From Opitutales bacterium (lineage in GTDB: Bacteria > Verrucomicrobiota > Verrucomicrobiia > Opitutales > Oceanipulchritudinaceae), in assembly GCA_020831485.1 (NCBI GenBank), contig JAFIGG010000014.1, forward strand, positions 1-58,673: a stretch of 58,673 bases of DNA, in the 5' to 3' direction. The notes under the pieces were generated by a model. That model was not told the DNA's origin. It worked only from the letters and a program-made list of their open reading frames with translations, and did not search any database. This document shows positions 38,664 to 46,983 of this stretch, one piece after another. The translations under genes and the position numbers were made by a program. Every line of letters begins with the position of its first letter. Position 1 is the first letter of the stretch.

Positions 38664-39161
38664 ATGAACAAATCCCTCTCCATTTCCACTTTTTGCCTGT
38701 TTGGCCTGCTTTTGCCTTTTGCTTTGCTCTTCGCTCAAGAGGCGGCACCCGAATCACCTCTACAGGTTCAGCTCAACGCCTATCAGTTTGCACATGGCGA
38801 GCGCGGTCAGGCCTTGACGGAGGATTCCGAAATTCTTCCCGGCCACATTATCGAGTATGAGCTGACCTACGTCAACGTATCGGACGAATCCTTGTTCAAG
38901 GTGAATGCGGAAGGGGCGATCCCCGAAGATACCGTTTATATTGGCGGCAGTGCCACTGCGGAGGAAGGGATCGAGCCCAAGTATTCGGTAGACGGGACAT
39001 CCTTTTCCGTTTTGCCGCTGATTATTGAGGAGGAGAATGACGCCGGTGAAGTGGTCGAAGTCGAGGCGGGTCCGGAAAGCTTTCGTGCTATTCGCTGGGA
39101 GATCGAAGAGTTGATCCCTGGTGCCAGCCATACCTTTAGCTATCAAGTGCAGGTCAACTGA
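38664..39161 (+). CDS. Small secreted protein, single DUF11-type C-terminal domain (165 aa)
   Basis: A signal peptide (about residues 1-26, ending LLFAQ) is followed by one domain of about 135 aa. The domain reads IEYELTYVNVSDES, GSATAEEG, YSVDGTSFS, then IRWEIEELIPGASHTFSYQVQVN at the end. This is the same order of motifs as the last domain of the 1034-, 4922- and 1003-aa proteins, so it looks like a free-standing copy of their C-terminal module. ATG 38664 is preferred over an in-frame GTG at 38622, because the signal peptide begins directly there. Last gene of the surface run; a stem-loop follows. Confidence 0.8.
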   Translation: MNKSLSISTFCLFGLLLPFALLFAQEAAPESPLQVQLNAYQFAHGERGQALTEDSEILPGHIIEYELTYVNVSDESLFKVNAEGAIPEDTVYIGGSATAEEGIEPKYSVDGTSFSVLPLIIEEENDAGEVVEVEAGPESFRAIRWEIEELIPGASHTFSYQVQVN

Positions 39162-39197
39162 GCCTGCTGTTCTTGTATTAGCGATTTTTATCTTGAA

Positions 39198-39220
39198 AAC
39201 CTTTGGAATAACCAAAGGTT
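39198..39220 (+). terminator. Stem-loop after the surface operon
   Basis: AACCTTTGG-AATAA-CCAAAGGTT, a perfect 9-bp stem with a 5-base loop, 36 bases after the last surface-gene stop. It is followed by ATTTGCTT, only weakly T-rich, so termination is plausible but not textbook. A 10-base palindrome CCTTGCAAGG (39254-39263) lies further on, in the presumed promoter region of gap. Confidence 0.6.
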
Positions 39221-39329
39221 ATTTGCTTCGAAGCTAAGATTTCGCAAGTTAACCCTTGCAAGGAATTTTGGAGTTGGGTCAGTATTGGGCCTGCTTACGC
39301 TTTGATCGCATTCATTGAGATCACTTTAA

Positions 39330-40385
<1,056 letters not shown>

Positions 40386-40396
40386 GGACTGCTTGA

Positions 40397-41593
40397 ATGG
40401 CGACTCAAACCATAGATTCCCTGGGCGACATCGCGGGTAAGCGGGTGCTCATTCGGGTGGACTTCAACGTCCCGCTCAAGGATGGCCAGGTTTCCGATGA
40501 CAGCCGTATCAACGCCGCCCTGCCAACGCTGAACGCGTTGATCGAGCGCGGCGCACGGTTGGTTCTGATGAGCCACCTCGGCCGTCCCAAGGGTCAGCCC
40601 AATCCGGAGTTCACCCTGGCCCCGGTGGCCGCTGCCTTGGCTGAAAAGCTGTGCCGGCCGGTTGCCTTCGCGGAAGACTGCATTGGTCCCAAGGCCGAGT
40701 CCGCGGTGGCCGCTCTCAAGGACGGCGATGTGCTGCTACTTGAGAATGTGCGCTATCACGCAGGTGAAGAAAAGAACGATCCAGCATTTGCCGCCGAACT
40801 GGCCAAGCTGGGCGATCTCTACGTCAACGACGCTTTTGGTGCGGCTCACCGCGCCCACGCGTCGACCGAGGGGGTTGCCAAGCTGCTCAGCCCGGCGGTT
40901 TCGGGTTACCTGATCGCCAAGGAATTGACCTTCCTCGGCGACAAGACCTCGAATCCGGATCGTCCCTTTGTCGTCATCCTCGGCGGCGCCAAGGTCAGTG
41001 ACAAGATCACTGTCATTGACGCCTTGCTGGAGAAGGCTGACACCATTCTGATCGGGGGCGCCATGGCCTATACCTTCCGCCTCGCACAAGGAGGCAAGGT
41101 GGGCGACAGTCTGGCAGAGCCGGATAAGGCGGAAACTGCTCTGTCGGCCTTGAAAAAGGCCAAAGAGAAGGGCGTCGAATTCCTGCTTCCGGAAGACAAT
41201 CTGGTCTGCAACAAGCTCGATTTCAAGGCCGGCACTCTGGGAGATACCAAGGTTGTCGAAGGCGATATCGAAGATGGTTGGGAAGGGGTCGACATCGGTC
41301 CCAAGACCATTGAACGTTACCGTTCGGTCATTGGCTCCGCCCGCACAGTGTTGTGGAACGGTCCAATGGGGATCTTCGAGATCGCGGATTCCTCCAAGGG
41401 AACCTTCGCGGTTGCCGAAGCCGTTGCCGAATCCGATTGTATGTCCATCATCGGCGGCGGAGATTCCGTTAAAGCCATCAATAAAAGTGGATACAGCGAC
41501 AAGGTCAGCTTTATGAGCACCGGTGGCGGCGCCAGCCTCGAGTTCCTCGAAGGCAAGGAACTGCCCGGCGTGGTGGCTCTGGACCAAGTCTGA
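40397..41593 (+). CDS. pgk: Phosphoglycerate kinase
   Basis: Transfers phosphate from 1,3-bisphosphoglycerate to ADP. The 398 aa are full length, with the N-domain substrate signature RVDFNVPL at residues 20-27, SHLGRPKG at 59-66, [10 protein letters not shown], the hinge LGGAKVSDK, and the C-domain nucleotide loops GPMGIFE and GGGDSVKA. It sits between gap and tpiA in one operon, with short spacers of 11 and 25 bases. Confidence 0.97.
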   Translation: MATQTIDSLGDIAGKRVLIRVDFNVPLKDGQVSDDSRINAALPTLNALIERGARLVLMSHLGRPKGQPNPEFTLAPVAAALAEKLCRPVAFAEDCIGPKAESAVAALKDGDVLLLENVRYHAGEEKNDPAFAAELAKLGDLYVNDAFGAAHRAHASTEGVAKLLSPAVSGYLIAKELTFLGDKTSNPDRPFVVILGGAKVSDKITVIDALLEKADTILIGGAMAYTFRLAQGGKVGDSLAEPDKAETALSALKKAKEKGVEFLLPEDNLVCNKLDFKAGTLGDTKVVEGDIEDGWEGVDIGPKTIERYRSVIGSARTVLWNGPMGIFEIADSSKGTFAVAEAVAESDCMSIIGGGDSVKAINKSGYSDKVSFMSTGGGASLEFLEGKELPGVVALDQV

Positions 41594-41618
41594 AAATCAC
41601 TGAACTGAAGAGAAACTT

Positions 41619-42395
41619 ATGTCCAACGCAATTCGCAAATACCTCATCGCCGGTAATTGGAAGATGAACAAGACCGCTTCCGAAGGTGTGGATCTCGCCA
41701 ACGAGATTGTGCTTTCGCTCGCACACCAAACGGACGTGTCTGCGGTCATTTGTCCTCCATTCACGGCGCTTGAGAGCTGTGCCAAAGTCCTCGAAGGCAG
41801 TAATGTGCAGTTGGGTGCACAGAACATGTACCCAAAAGCTGAGGGTGCCTTTACGGGTGAAGTTTCACCTGTGATGCTGCGCTCTCTGTTTTGCAACTTC
41901 GTGATTCTCGGGCATAGCGAACGCCGCGAGTATTTCAAGGAGTCCGATGCCTTCATTAATGAGAAGGTCAAGGCCGCCCTTGAAAGCTCCCTCAAGCCTA
42001 TCCTCTGTGTAGGGGAAACGCTGGAAGAGCGCGAGGCCGACAAGACCCTCGAAGTCATCAAGACCCAGTTGTCCGGTGGCCTCGCAGGCATTGATGTCGA
42101 AAACGCAGAACCGATCGTCATTGCATATGAACCGGTTTGGGCCATTGGCACCGGCAAGACCGCAACGCCGGAAATGGCTCAGGAAGTACACGCCGCGATT
42201 CGCAAGGAGTTGGCGTCTATCTTCAATGAGTCGGTGGCCGACCACATCCGCATTCTCTACGGCGGATCCATGAAGCCGGAAAATGCTTCCGAGCTTTTGG
42301 ATCAGCCGGACATTGACGGTGGCCTGATTGGTGGCGCTGCGCTCAAAGCGAAGTCCTTTATCGAGCTCGTCGAGATTGCACGTCAGAAAGTCTGA
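41619..42395 (+). CDS. tpiA: Triose-phosphate isomerase
   Basis: Interconverts dihydroxyacetone phosphate and glyceraldehyde-3-phosphate. The 258 aa are full length. AGNWKMNKT carries Lys15, ILGHSERR carries the electrophilic His99, and AYEPVWAIGTGKTAT carries the catalytic Glu171. YGGSMKPENA and GGLIGGAALK form the phosphate-binding loops near the end. Last gene of the gap-pgk-tpiA operon; a strong terminator begins 90 bases downstream. A possible 30-aa ORF on the opposite strand overlaps its last 13 bases. Confidence 0.97.
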   Translation: MSNAIRKYLIAGNWKMNKTASEGVDLANEIVLSLAHQTDVSAVICPPFTALESCAKVLEGSNVQLGAQNMYPKAEGAFTGEVSPVMLRSLFCNFVILGHSERREYFKESDAFINEKVKAALESSLKPILCVGETLEEREADKTLEVIKTQLSGGLAGIDVENAEPIVIAYEPVWAIGTGKTATPEMAQEVHAAIRKELASIFNESVADHIRILYGGSMKPENASELLDQPDIDGGLIGGAALKAKSFIELVEIARQKV

Positions 42396-42475
42396 ATCCA
42401 GCCGAACAGCCGCTGAACGCTCCAACTGGCAGCGGCCAGCAGCGTAAGGCCGGCGACGACTGCCAGCGTTTTCAT
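42383..42475 (-). CDS. Possible 30-aa hydrophobic peptide antisense to the tpiA 3' end
   Basis: The minus strand reads MKTLAVVAGLTLLAAASWS then VQRLFGWIQTF and stops. It has a short basic N-terminus, one hydrophobic segment and an amphipathic tail, the look of a small membrane peptide. It overlaps the last 13 bases of tpiA on the opposite strand. A GAG directly before the ATG is not a useful ribosome site. Its only transcript source would be from the terminator side. I cannot exclude chance. Confidence 0.25.
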   Translation of the reverse strand: MKTLAVVAGLTLLAAASWSVQRLFGWIQTF

Positions 42476-42484
42476 CTCAGCTTT

Positions 42485-42521
42485 AGTCAGTCCGGGCAAT
42501 CTGCCCGGGCTGACTTTTTTT
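42485..42521 (+). terminator. Rho-independent terminator of the gap-pgk-tpiA operon
   Basis: AGTCAGTCCGGGCA pairs with TGCCCGGGCTGACT (14 bp with one T-G wobble) around an ATC loop, followed by a run of seven T. This is the clearest terminator in the window. Confidence 0.93.
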
Positions 42522-42579
42522 ATCCTCGCCCCAATGCTGCTTTCATCCATAGTTTTACATCAATCGTTGAAAGTCTGAA

Positions 42580-43944
42580 ATGACAGTTCCGGTACTCATA
42601 GTCGATGACGAAAAACACACCCGTGAGGGCCTCATGCTCGCCTTGGAAGATGATTACGACGTGTATTTGGCCAGCGATGCGGATGAAGCCTTCCGGCTGA
42701 TGGAGTCCGAGCACTTCGAGGTGGTGTTGACTGACCTGCGCATGGCAGGGAAGAGTGGCATGAAGGTGATTGACCGGGCGATGGCGCTGCCCAATCAGCC
42801 GATCGTGATCATGATGACCGCTTACGGCAATGTTGAGACCGCTGTCGAGGCGATGAAACGGGGCGCCTGCGATTTCCTGACCAAGCCGGTCAATATCGAG
42901 AAGCTGGAAATCCTGATGCGTCGCGCCCTCCAGAACCGCGCAACTGAGGCGAAAGTGGAGCAACTGCATGAGCGGCTGGACGAAAAATTCAGCTTCGACG
43001 GGGTCATTGGCAACTCACCGCCCCTGCAGGCAGTTATCGAAAAGATCAAACGCGTGGCCCCTTCCAAGGCTACTGTCCTGATCGAAGGCGAAACCGGCAC
43101 AGGCAAGGAACTGGTGGCCCAGTCCATCCACCAGAACAGCCCCCGCGCGCGTCAGCCCTTTGTCGCAGTGCATTGTGCAGCCCTGGCCGCCAACTTGCTC
43201 GAGAGCGAACTCTTTGGACATGAAAAAGGTGCCTTTACCGGCGCGAGCGAACGTCGCATCGGCCGCTTTGAAGCGGCTGATCAGGGGACTTTGTTCCTCG
43301 ATGAAATCGGCGAAATCGACGCCTCGATTCAGGTCAAACTGTTGCGTTTCCTCGAAACCCGTTCCTTCGAGCGCCTCGGCAGCATCAAGCCGACCGCCGT
43401 CGATGTACGCCTGATTGCCGCCACCAACCGCGACCTGCGGGCAATGGTTGAAAAGGGCGAATTCCGCGAAGACCTTTATTACCGCCTCAACGTGGTCACC
43501 ATCCGCACCCCTTCACTGCGCGAGCGGGGAGAGGACATCCCCTTGCTGATCAAACATTTCCTCAGCTATTTCGCCAAAGAGAACGGTCTCCCGGAAGTTG
43601 AGGTCGAGCCGGGCGTCATGCGCATTCTCCAGAGCTACGGCTGGCCGGGCAATATCCGCGAACTGCGCAACTTCGCCGAAAACGCCGTCGTCCTCAATCG
43701 CGGTGGCCGCCTCACCGAATACGATTTGGACCCAAAATTCACCGGCCAGAAATTATTGACTGCCGGCAATGGCTCCTCCCTCAGCCAGCAGCCCCTTTCC
43801 GTCGAGGAGAACGAAAAGCGCCTCCTCCGTAACGCCCTCGTTCAAGCCAAAGGCAACCGAACCAAAGCCGCCGAACTCCTGGGCGTCAGCCGCCGTACTC
43901 TGCACCGAAAACTCAATCAATGGCCCGATCTTGATGTGCGCTAG
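42580..43944 (+). CDS. NtrC-family sigma-54-dependent response regulator
   Basis: A 454-aa transcription activator. The receiver domain (1-115) has VDDE, phosphoacceptor Asp52 and Lys102 in TKP. The AAA+ domain (about 140-375) has Walker A GETGTGKE at 170-177, the sigma-54 contact loop GAFTGA at 217-222 and Walker B LFLDEIGE. A Fis-type helix-turn-helix closes it (about 410-450; RTKAAELLGVSRRTLHRKL). It should activate promoters used by RNA polymerase with RpoN. No cognate histidine kinase is adjacent, so it is an orphan here and its targets are unknown. The CDS end forms part of a perfect 22-bp palindrome. Confidence 0.94.
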   Translation: MTVPVLIVDDEKHTREGLMLALEDDYDVYLASDADEAFRLMESEHFEVVLTDLRMAGKSGMKVIDRAMALPNQPIVIMMTAYGNVETAVEAMKRGACDFLTKPVNIEKLEILMRRALQNRATEAKVEQLHERLDEKFSFDGVIGNSPPLQAVIEKIKRVAPSKATVLIEGETGTGKELVAQSIHQNSPRARQPFVAVHCAALAANLLESELFGHEKGAFTGASERRIGRFEAADQGTLFLDEIGEIDASIQVKLLRFLETRSFERLGSIKPTAVDVRLIAATNRDLRAMVEKGEFREDLYYRLNVVTIRTPSLRERGEDIPLLIKHFLSYFAKENGLPEVEVEPGVMRILQSYGWPGNIRELRNFAENAVVLNRGGRLTEYDLDPKFTGQKLLTAGNGSSLSQQPLSVEENEKRLLRNALVQAKGNRTKAAELLGVSRRTLHRKLNQWPDLDVR

Positions 43945-43979
43945 CCATTTCGAGCTGAGCTCGAAATGGCTAGCGCACA
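43935..43979. terminator. Perfect 22-bp inverted repeat over the regulator's stop codon
   Basis: The arms 43935-43956 and 43958-43979 are exact reverse complements around a single G at 43957. The left arm includes the last codons and TAG stop of the NtrC-type gene. The flanking minus-strand gene converges on it, so a bidirectional transcription barrier is plausible, although there is no T-run. A heptamer array begins at its right edge (43979), so it may instead be part of that repeat element. Confidence 0.65.
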
Positions 43980-44080
43980 ATTCTTAATTCCTAATTCGTA
44001 ATTCTTGATGGAGTGCGTTGGATTGGCCTTCCGCCCTCGGGACGAGCGCGGCTACGTAGGTGCGGCGGTCCCCGCTGCAC
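43979..44080. repeat. Heptamer-armed intergenic repeat element, copy A
   Basis: Four 7-base units, AATTCTT, AATTCCT, AATTCGT, AATTCTT (43979-44006), are followed by a core (44007-44056; GAGTGCGTTGGATTGG, CCCTCGGGACGAGCGCGG, CTACG) and a hairpin GTGCGGCGG-TCC-CCGCTGCAC with one G-T pair (44060-44080). The core is clearly homologous to copy B at 57735-57784 and more weakly to copy C at 45241-45280. The rest of the gap to 44151 shows nothing further. Confidence 0.75.
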
Positions 44081-44151
44081 AGCGCGGCATTGGGAAGTGC
44101 CTTGGATACGGGAGATAGGATCTCAAATTTGAAATGGCGAAGCCTTACACC

Positions 44152-45177
44152 TCACTCCGCCACTTCCAGCGCCTGCACCAGGGCATCGGAAAAGGCCATG
44201 TAGCGCACGCCGTCGGCAAATGATGTCAATTCAACCGGCTTGCCTTCGCGGATGCTGTCGATGAAATCCGCTTCGACACGCCAGCCGACTTTGTCGGCTT
44301 CGGGAATCTCCAGTTCGCGTTCTTCGTTGCTGCCGGCTTCGGCAATCCAGACTTTTTCCGCGGCCACGTCGCAGCGCAGGCTGGCCTGGTCGCCGTGAAT
44401 GCGGATCTCGTTGCGGGCGAGGCCGGATTCGACTCCGGAAAAGTGATAGAAATACTGACACTGAGCCGCATCTTCAGCCCAGATCGAAACCGTGTCGGGT
44501 AGGGCGATTTCCGCCGTTTCTCCCGGCCGGTCCCAGTGCTTACGCTCACGGGTGTGAATGCAGCCGCGGGCCTGCAGGGCGGTGATTTCCGGATTCAGCC
44601 AGCGCAGCACGACCTCGTGGTAGATGCCGACCGTCAGCAGGTTGCAACCGCTGACCTCAGGATCCTGGCGCCAGGTCATGGGCGCATCGCTGCGCGCCAG
44701 CGCAGCGTGCGTGTGCGTGACGTGGACTTCGCGCAGGTGGCCGGCCTTGCCTGCAGCCAGCCAGGCTTTGACCGCCCGGTCGACATTCAGGGTGAAAGGG
44801 GAGGGCACGACCTGAGCTACCAGGTTAGGATGCTGTTCGGCAACTTCCAGCATGCCTTCCGCCTCTTCGAGGTTCATTGCCAGCCGCGCCTCAGTTAGTA
44901 CATGCTTGCCCGCCTCCAGCGCAGCAATCGTTGCCTCGGCGTGCAAATAGGGCCAGGTGCCGATGCAGACCGCATCGATATCCGGGTTTTCAATCACATC
45001 CTGCCACCTGCCCGACGCCTGCGGGATGCCAAAGGCCTCCGCAACCTTCTGGGCCGATTCCAGCGAGCGGTTCGCCACCTGCACGACCTCAACGCCCTCA
45101 ATTTCCTGAAAGCCAGGAATATGCCTCAAGCGGGTATTCGCCCCCGCACCGATGATCCCGATACGCAGTTTTTCCAT
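44152..45177 (-). CDS. Gfo/Idh/MocA-family protein, atypical catalytic motif
   Basis: A 341-aa Rossmann-fold protein. It begins MEKLRIGIIGAGANTRLRHIP, the dinucleotide-binding loop, and later shows HVLTEARLAMN and SGCNLLTVGIYHEVVLRWL. In most Gfo/Idh/MocA dehydrogenases these positions are EKP (catalytic Lys) and an Asp-x3-His pair. Here EKP reads EAR and the Asp is Thr, while His is kept. It may belong to a subfamily with different chemistry, or have lost dehydrogenase activity. ATG 45177 is preferred; an in-frame GTG at 45192 would add five residues. It stands alone between repeat elements A and C, convergent with the NtrC-type gene. The sugar or cyclitol substrate is unknown. Confidence 0.8.
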   Translation of the reverse strand: MEKLRIGIIGAGANTRLRHIPGFQEIEGVEVVQVANRSLESAQKVAEAFGIPQASGRWQDVIENPDIDAVCIGTWPYLHAEATIAALEAGKHVLTEARLAMNLEEAEGMLEVAEQHPNLVAQVVPSPFTLNVDRAVKAWLAAGKAGHLREVHVTHTHAALARSDAPMTWRQDPEVSGCNLLTVGIYHEVVLRWLNPEITALQARGCIHTRERKHWDRPGETAEIALPDTVSIWAEDAAQCQYFYHFSGVESGLARNEIRIHGDQASLRCDVAAEKVWIAEAGSNEERELEIPEADKVGWRVEADFIDSIREGKPVELTSFADGVRYMAFSDALVQALEVAE

Positions 45178-45225
45178 AGTTTCGAGTTTCACAGCCTTCA
45201 GCCTGTAAGCGCGAGCGAAAAACCT

Positions 45226-45316
45226 ACTTCGTAAATTCTTATGAAAAGCGTTGTTTTTGGCTTCTGCCCTCGGGTCGAGGATATCAGGAATTACGAATTA
45301 CGAATTAAGAATTTAA
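45226..45316. repeat. Heptamer-armed intergenic repeat element, copy C
   Basis: A decayed left array (ACTTCGT, AATTCTT; 45226-45240) leads to a core related to copies A and B (45241-45280, containing AGCGTTG, TTTGGCTTCTGCCCTCGGG and TCGAG). An inverted right array follows: AATTACG, AATTACG, AATTAAG, AATTTAA (45289-45316). The right array is the reverse complement type of the left one. A strong hairpin abuts it. Confidence 0.7.
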
Positions 45317-45343
45317 AATCCCGCGCCTCGCGGCGCGGATTTT
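45315..45343. terminator. GC-rich hairpin abutting repeat copy C
   Basis: AAAATCCCGCGCC pairs with GGCGCGGATTTT (one bulged C, short TCGC loop). A/T tails on both sides could end transcription in either direction. It lies 50 bases upstream of the LptF/G-type gene and could insulate it from the divergent minus-strand gene. Confidence 0.5.
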
Positions 45344-45392
45344 ATGCTCGCCTGTATTTTAGGGTAGGCATTGTTATAGAGGCTGAAAAGGC

Positions 45393-46508
45393 ATGCGACT
45401 GGACCGTTATATATTTTTCGAATGGCTAAAGGTTTTTCTGCTGTCGCTGTTGGCGATTGTTGGGATTCTGATGCTGGAAGCGATCCAGAATGAGTTGCAG
45501 GACCTGCTGCGCTTTGGTGCTACCTGGCGCGAAGTGCTTCAGTATTATGCGATCCTGACGCCTGGCTTTTTGCCGTTGGTACTGCCGATTTCGCTGATGG
45601 TTTCAGTGCTGTTTGTGCTGGGGCAATTTCATCGCCACCAGGAAATTGTAGCCATGCGCGCCTGTGGGCTCAGCCTTTGGCGCATTACCAGGACAATCTG
45701 GCTCGCGGGCGCCGTACTGGCAATTTCCCTGTTCGAGTTGAACGGGCGGATCACCCCCTGGTCGATCGAGCAGTCGCGGACCATTTACGACAATTTACGC
45801 TTTGCCAGCGAGCTGATCGAAGTGGAAGAGGAAGATGTCGGATTGATCTATAATCTGACCTTCATCAACCACTCCGACAACCGCATGTGGTTCATCAACC
45901 GCTTTAACGAATACAATTACCGGGCCTATGGCCTGACGGTCTCCGAGCTGGGGCCGACCGGGGTCGAGGAGCGCCGCGTGGTGGCCAATGAAGGTTACTA
46001 TGAACCGCACCGGGCGCACTGGGTCTTCCTGCGCGGGCGCACCTTTGATTTTGATCCTGCGACGGGCGACCCGATTCGCAGCCTCGGGTTCGACAGTCAA
46101 GTGCTGGAGGGCTATTACGAAGATCCCGAGCTGATGAAGTTTCTCGAAAAGCGGCCCAAAGACCTGTCCTTCAACGAATTGAGCCAGATTCTTTCGTCCC
46201 TTGATCCCGATCAGGATCCACGGGTTGCTGCCTATGCGGTGCAGTATTACGGCATGCTGATGAACCCGTTGAGTTGCCTCATTGTGGTCGGCCTGGCGAT
46301 ACCCTTCGCCGTTGCCGGAGTGCGCACGAATCCAATGGTTGGCGTATCCAAAGCTATGGGCCTTTTCCTAGCGTATTATGTGCTCGCTCAGGTCAGTCAC
46401 CTCATGGGAGGTGGTTTGCTCAGTCCCTTTGCCGCAGCTGCCATCCCGAATCTGGTAGCACTGGCTGCCGCACTCTGGTTTCACTACCGAGCCACCCGGC
46501 CGGCTTGA
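45393..46508 (+). CDS. LptF/LptG-family permease (YjgP/YjgQ)
   Basis: A 371-aa inner-membrane subunit of the LPS exporter LptB2FG. Three hydrophobic segments in the first 110 residues are followed by a periplasmic beta-jellyroll-like domain (about 130-280) and three more segments in the last 90 residues. This is the YjgP/YjgQ layout, with the family's typical ILMLEAIQ, PLVLPISLMVSVLFVLGQF and NPLSCLIVVGLAIPFA segments. F and G paralogues cannot be told apart from one gene, and no second paralogue, lptB or lptA is in the window. It begins soon after repeat copy C and converges on the receiver gene 9 bases downstream. Confidence 0.9.
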   Translation: MRLDRYIFFEWLKVFLLSLLAIVGILMLEAIQNELQDLLRFGATWREVLQYYAILTPGFLPLVLPISLMVSVLFVLGQFHRHQEIVAMRACGLSLWRITRTIWLAGAVLAISLFELNGRITPWSIEQSRTIYDNLRFASELIEVEEEDVGLIYNLTFINHSDNRMWFINRFNEYNYRAYGLTVSELGPTGVEERRVVANEGYYEPHRAHWVFLRGRTFDFDPATGDPIRSLGFDSQVLEGYYEDPELMKFLEKRPKDLSFNELSQILSSLDPDQDPRVAAYAVQYYGMLMNPLSCLIVVGLAIPFAVAGVRTNPMVGVSKAMGLFLAYYVLAQVSHLMGGGLLSPFAAAAIPNLVALAAALWFHYRATRPA

Positions 46509-46517
46509 ATTGAACAA

Positions 46518-46979
46518 CTACAGGGCGTAGCGGCAGGGATCGACCCGGTTCAATTCATTGCTCTCGCCCCCTTCGGAAAGAAAGTTGAGGCGAAACAGCA
46601 GCTCCTTCAGCAGCTGCACTTTCAGGGGTTTGGTCATGATTCCGTCCATGCCCGCTTCGCGGCAGGTTTTCTCTGACACGGTTGAGGCCGTCACAGCTAT
46701 GATATTGGGCTGCTTCAGGCTCTTGTCCGAGCGGATTCTCCGCGCAGCGTCCAGACCGTTCAGTATCGGCATGTCGATGTCCATGAGGACCAAACCGTAA
46801 GCGCGTCGATTCAGGGCTTCCAGAGACTCTAGGCCGTTGTTGACCAAGTCACAGCGCAAACCGACGTGTTTCAGCATTAGCATCATCATGCGCTGGTTCA
46901 GGTGGTTGTCTTCAACCACCAGAATGCCTTCGCTTTCCGGCTCCGTCTGGCCGTGCCTGTTTTGGGATATCCAGAGCAC
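46518..46979 (-). CDS. Stand-alone response-regulator receiver protein
   Basis: A CheY-type receiver of about 153 aa: the acidic pair is Glu23-Asp24 in ILVVEDN, the phosphoacceptor is Asp67 in VLMDIDMP, with Thr97 and Lys117 in MTKP. No output domain; a short tail ends CRYAL. The sequence is of the kind found as C-terminal receivers of hybrid kinases. The reading frame stays open upstream but overlaps the YcaO-like gene, so I take GTG 46979, 4 bases after that gene's stop, as the most likely start; this is uncertain. It could receive phosphate from the hybrid kinase at 48328, or be a remnant of a larger hybrid kinase. Confidence 0.72.
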   Translation of the reverse strand: MLWISQNRHGQTEPESEGILVVEDNHLNQRMMMLMLKHVGLRCDLVNNGLESLEALNRRAYGLVLMDIDMPILNGLDAARRIRSDKSLKQPNIIAVTASTVSEKTCREAGMDGIMTKPLKVQLLKELLFRLNFLSEGGESNELNRVDPCRYAL

Positions 46980-46983
46980 AGGA

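Noticed and set aside
45241-45429. Short plus-strand ORF of 62 codons before the LptF/G-type gene
   Set aside because: Its codons come from the heptamer repeat element (NYELRIKN is the translated array), so it is a repeat artefact.
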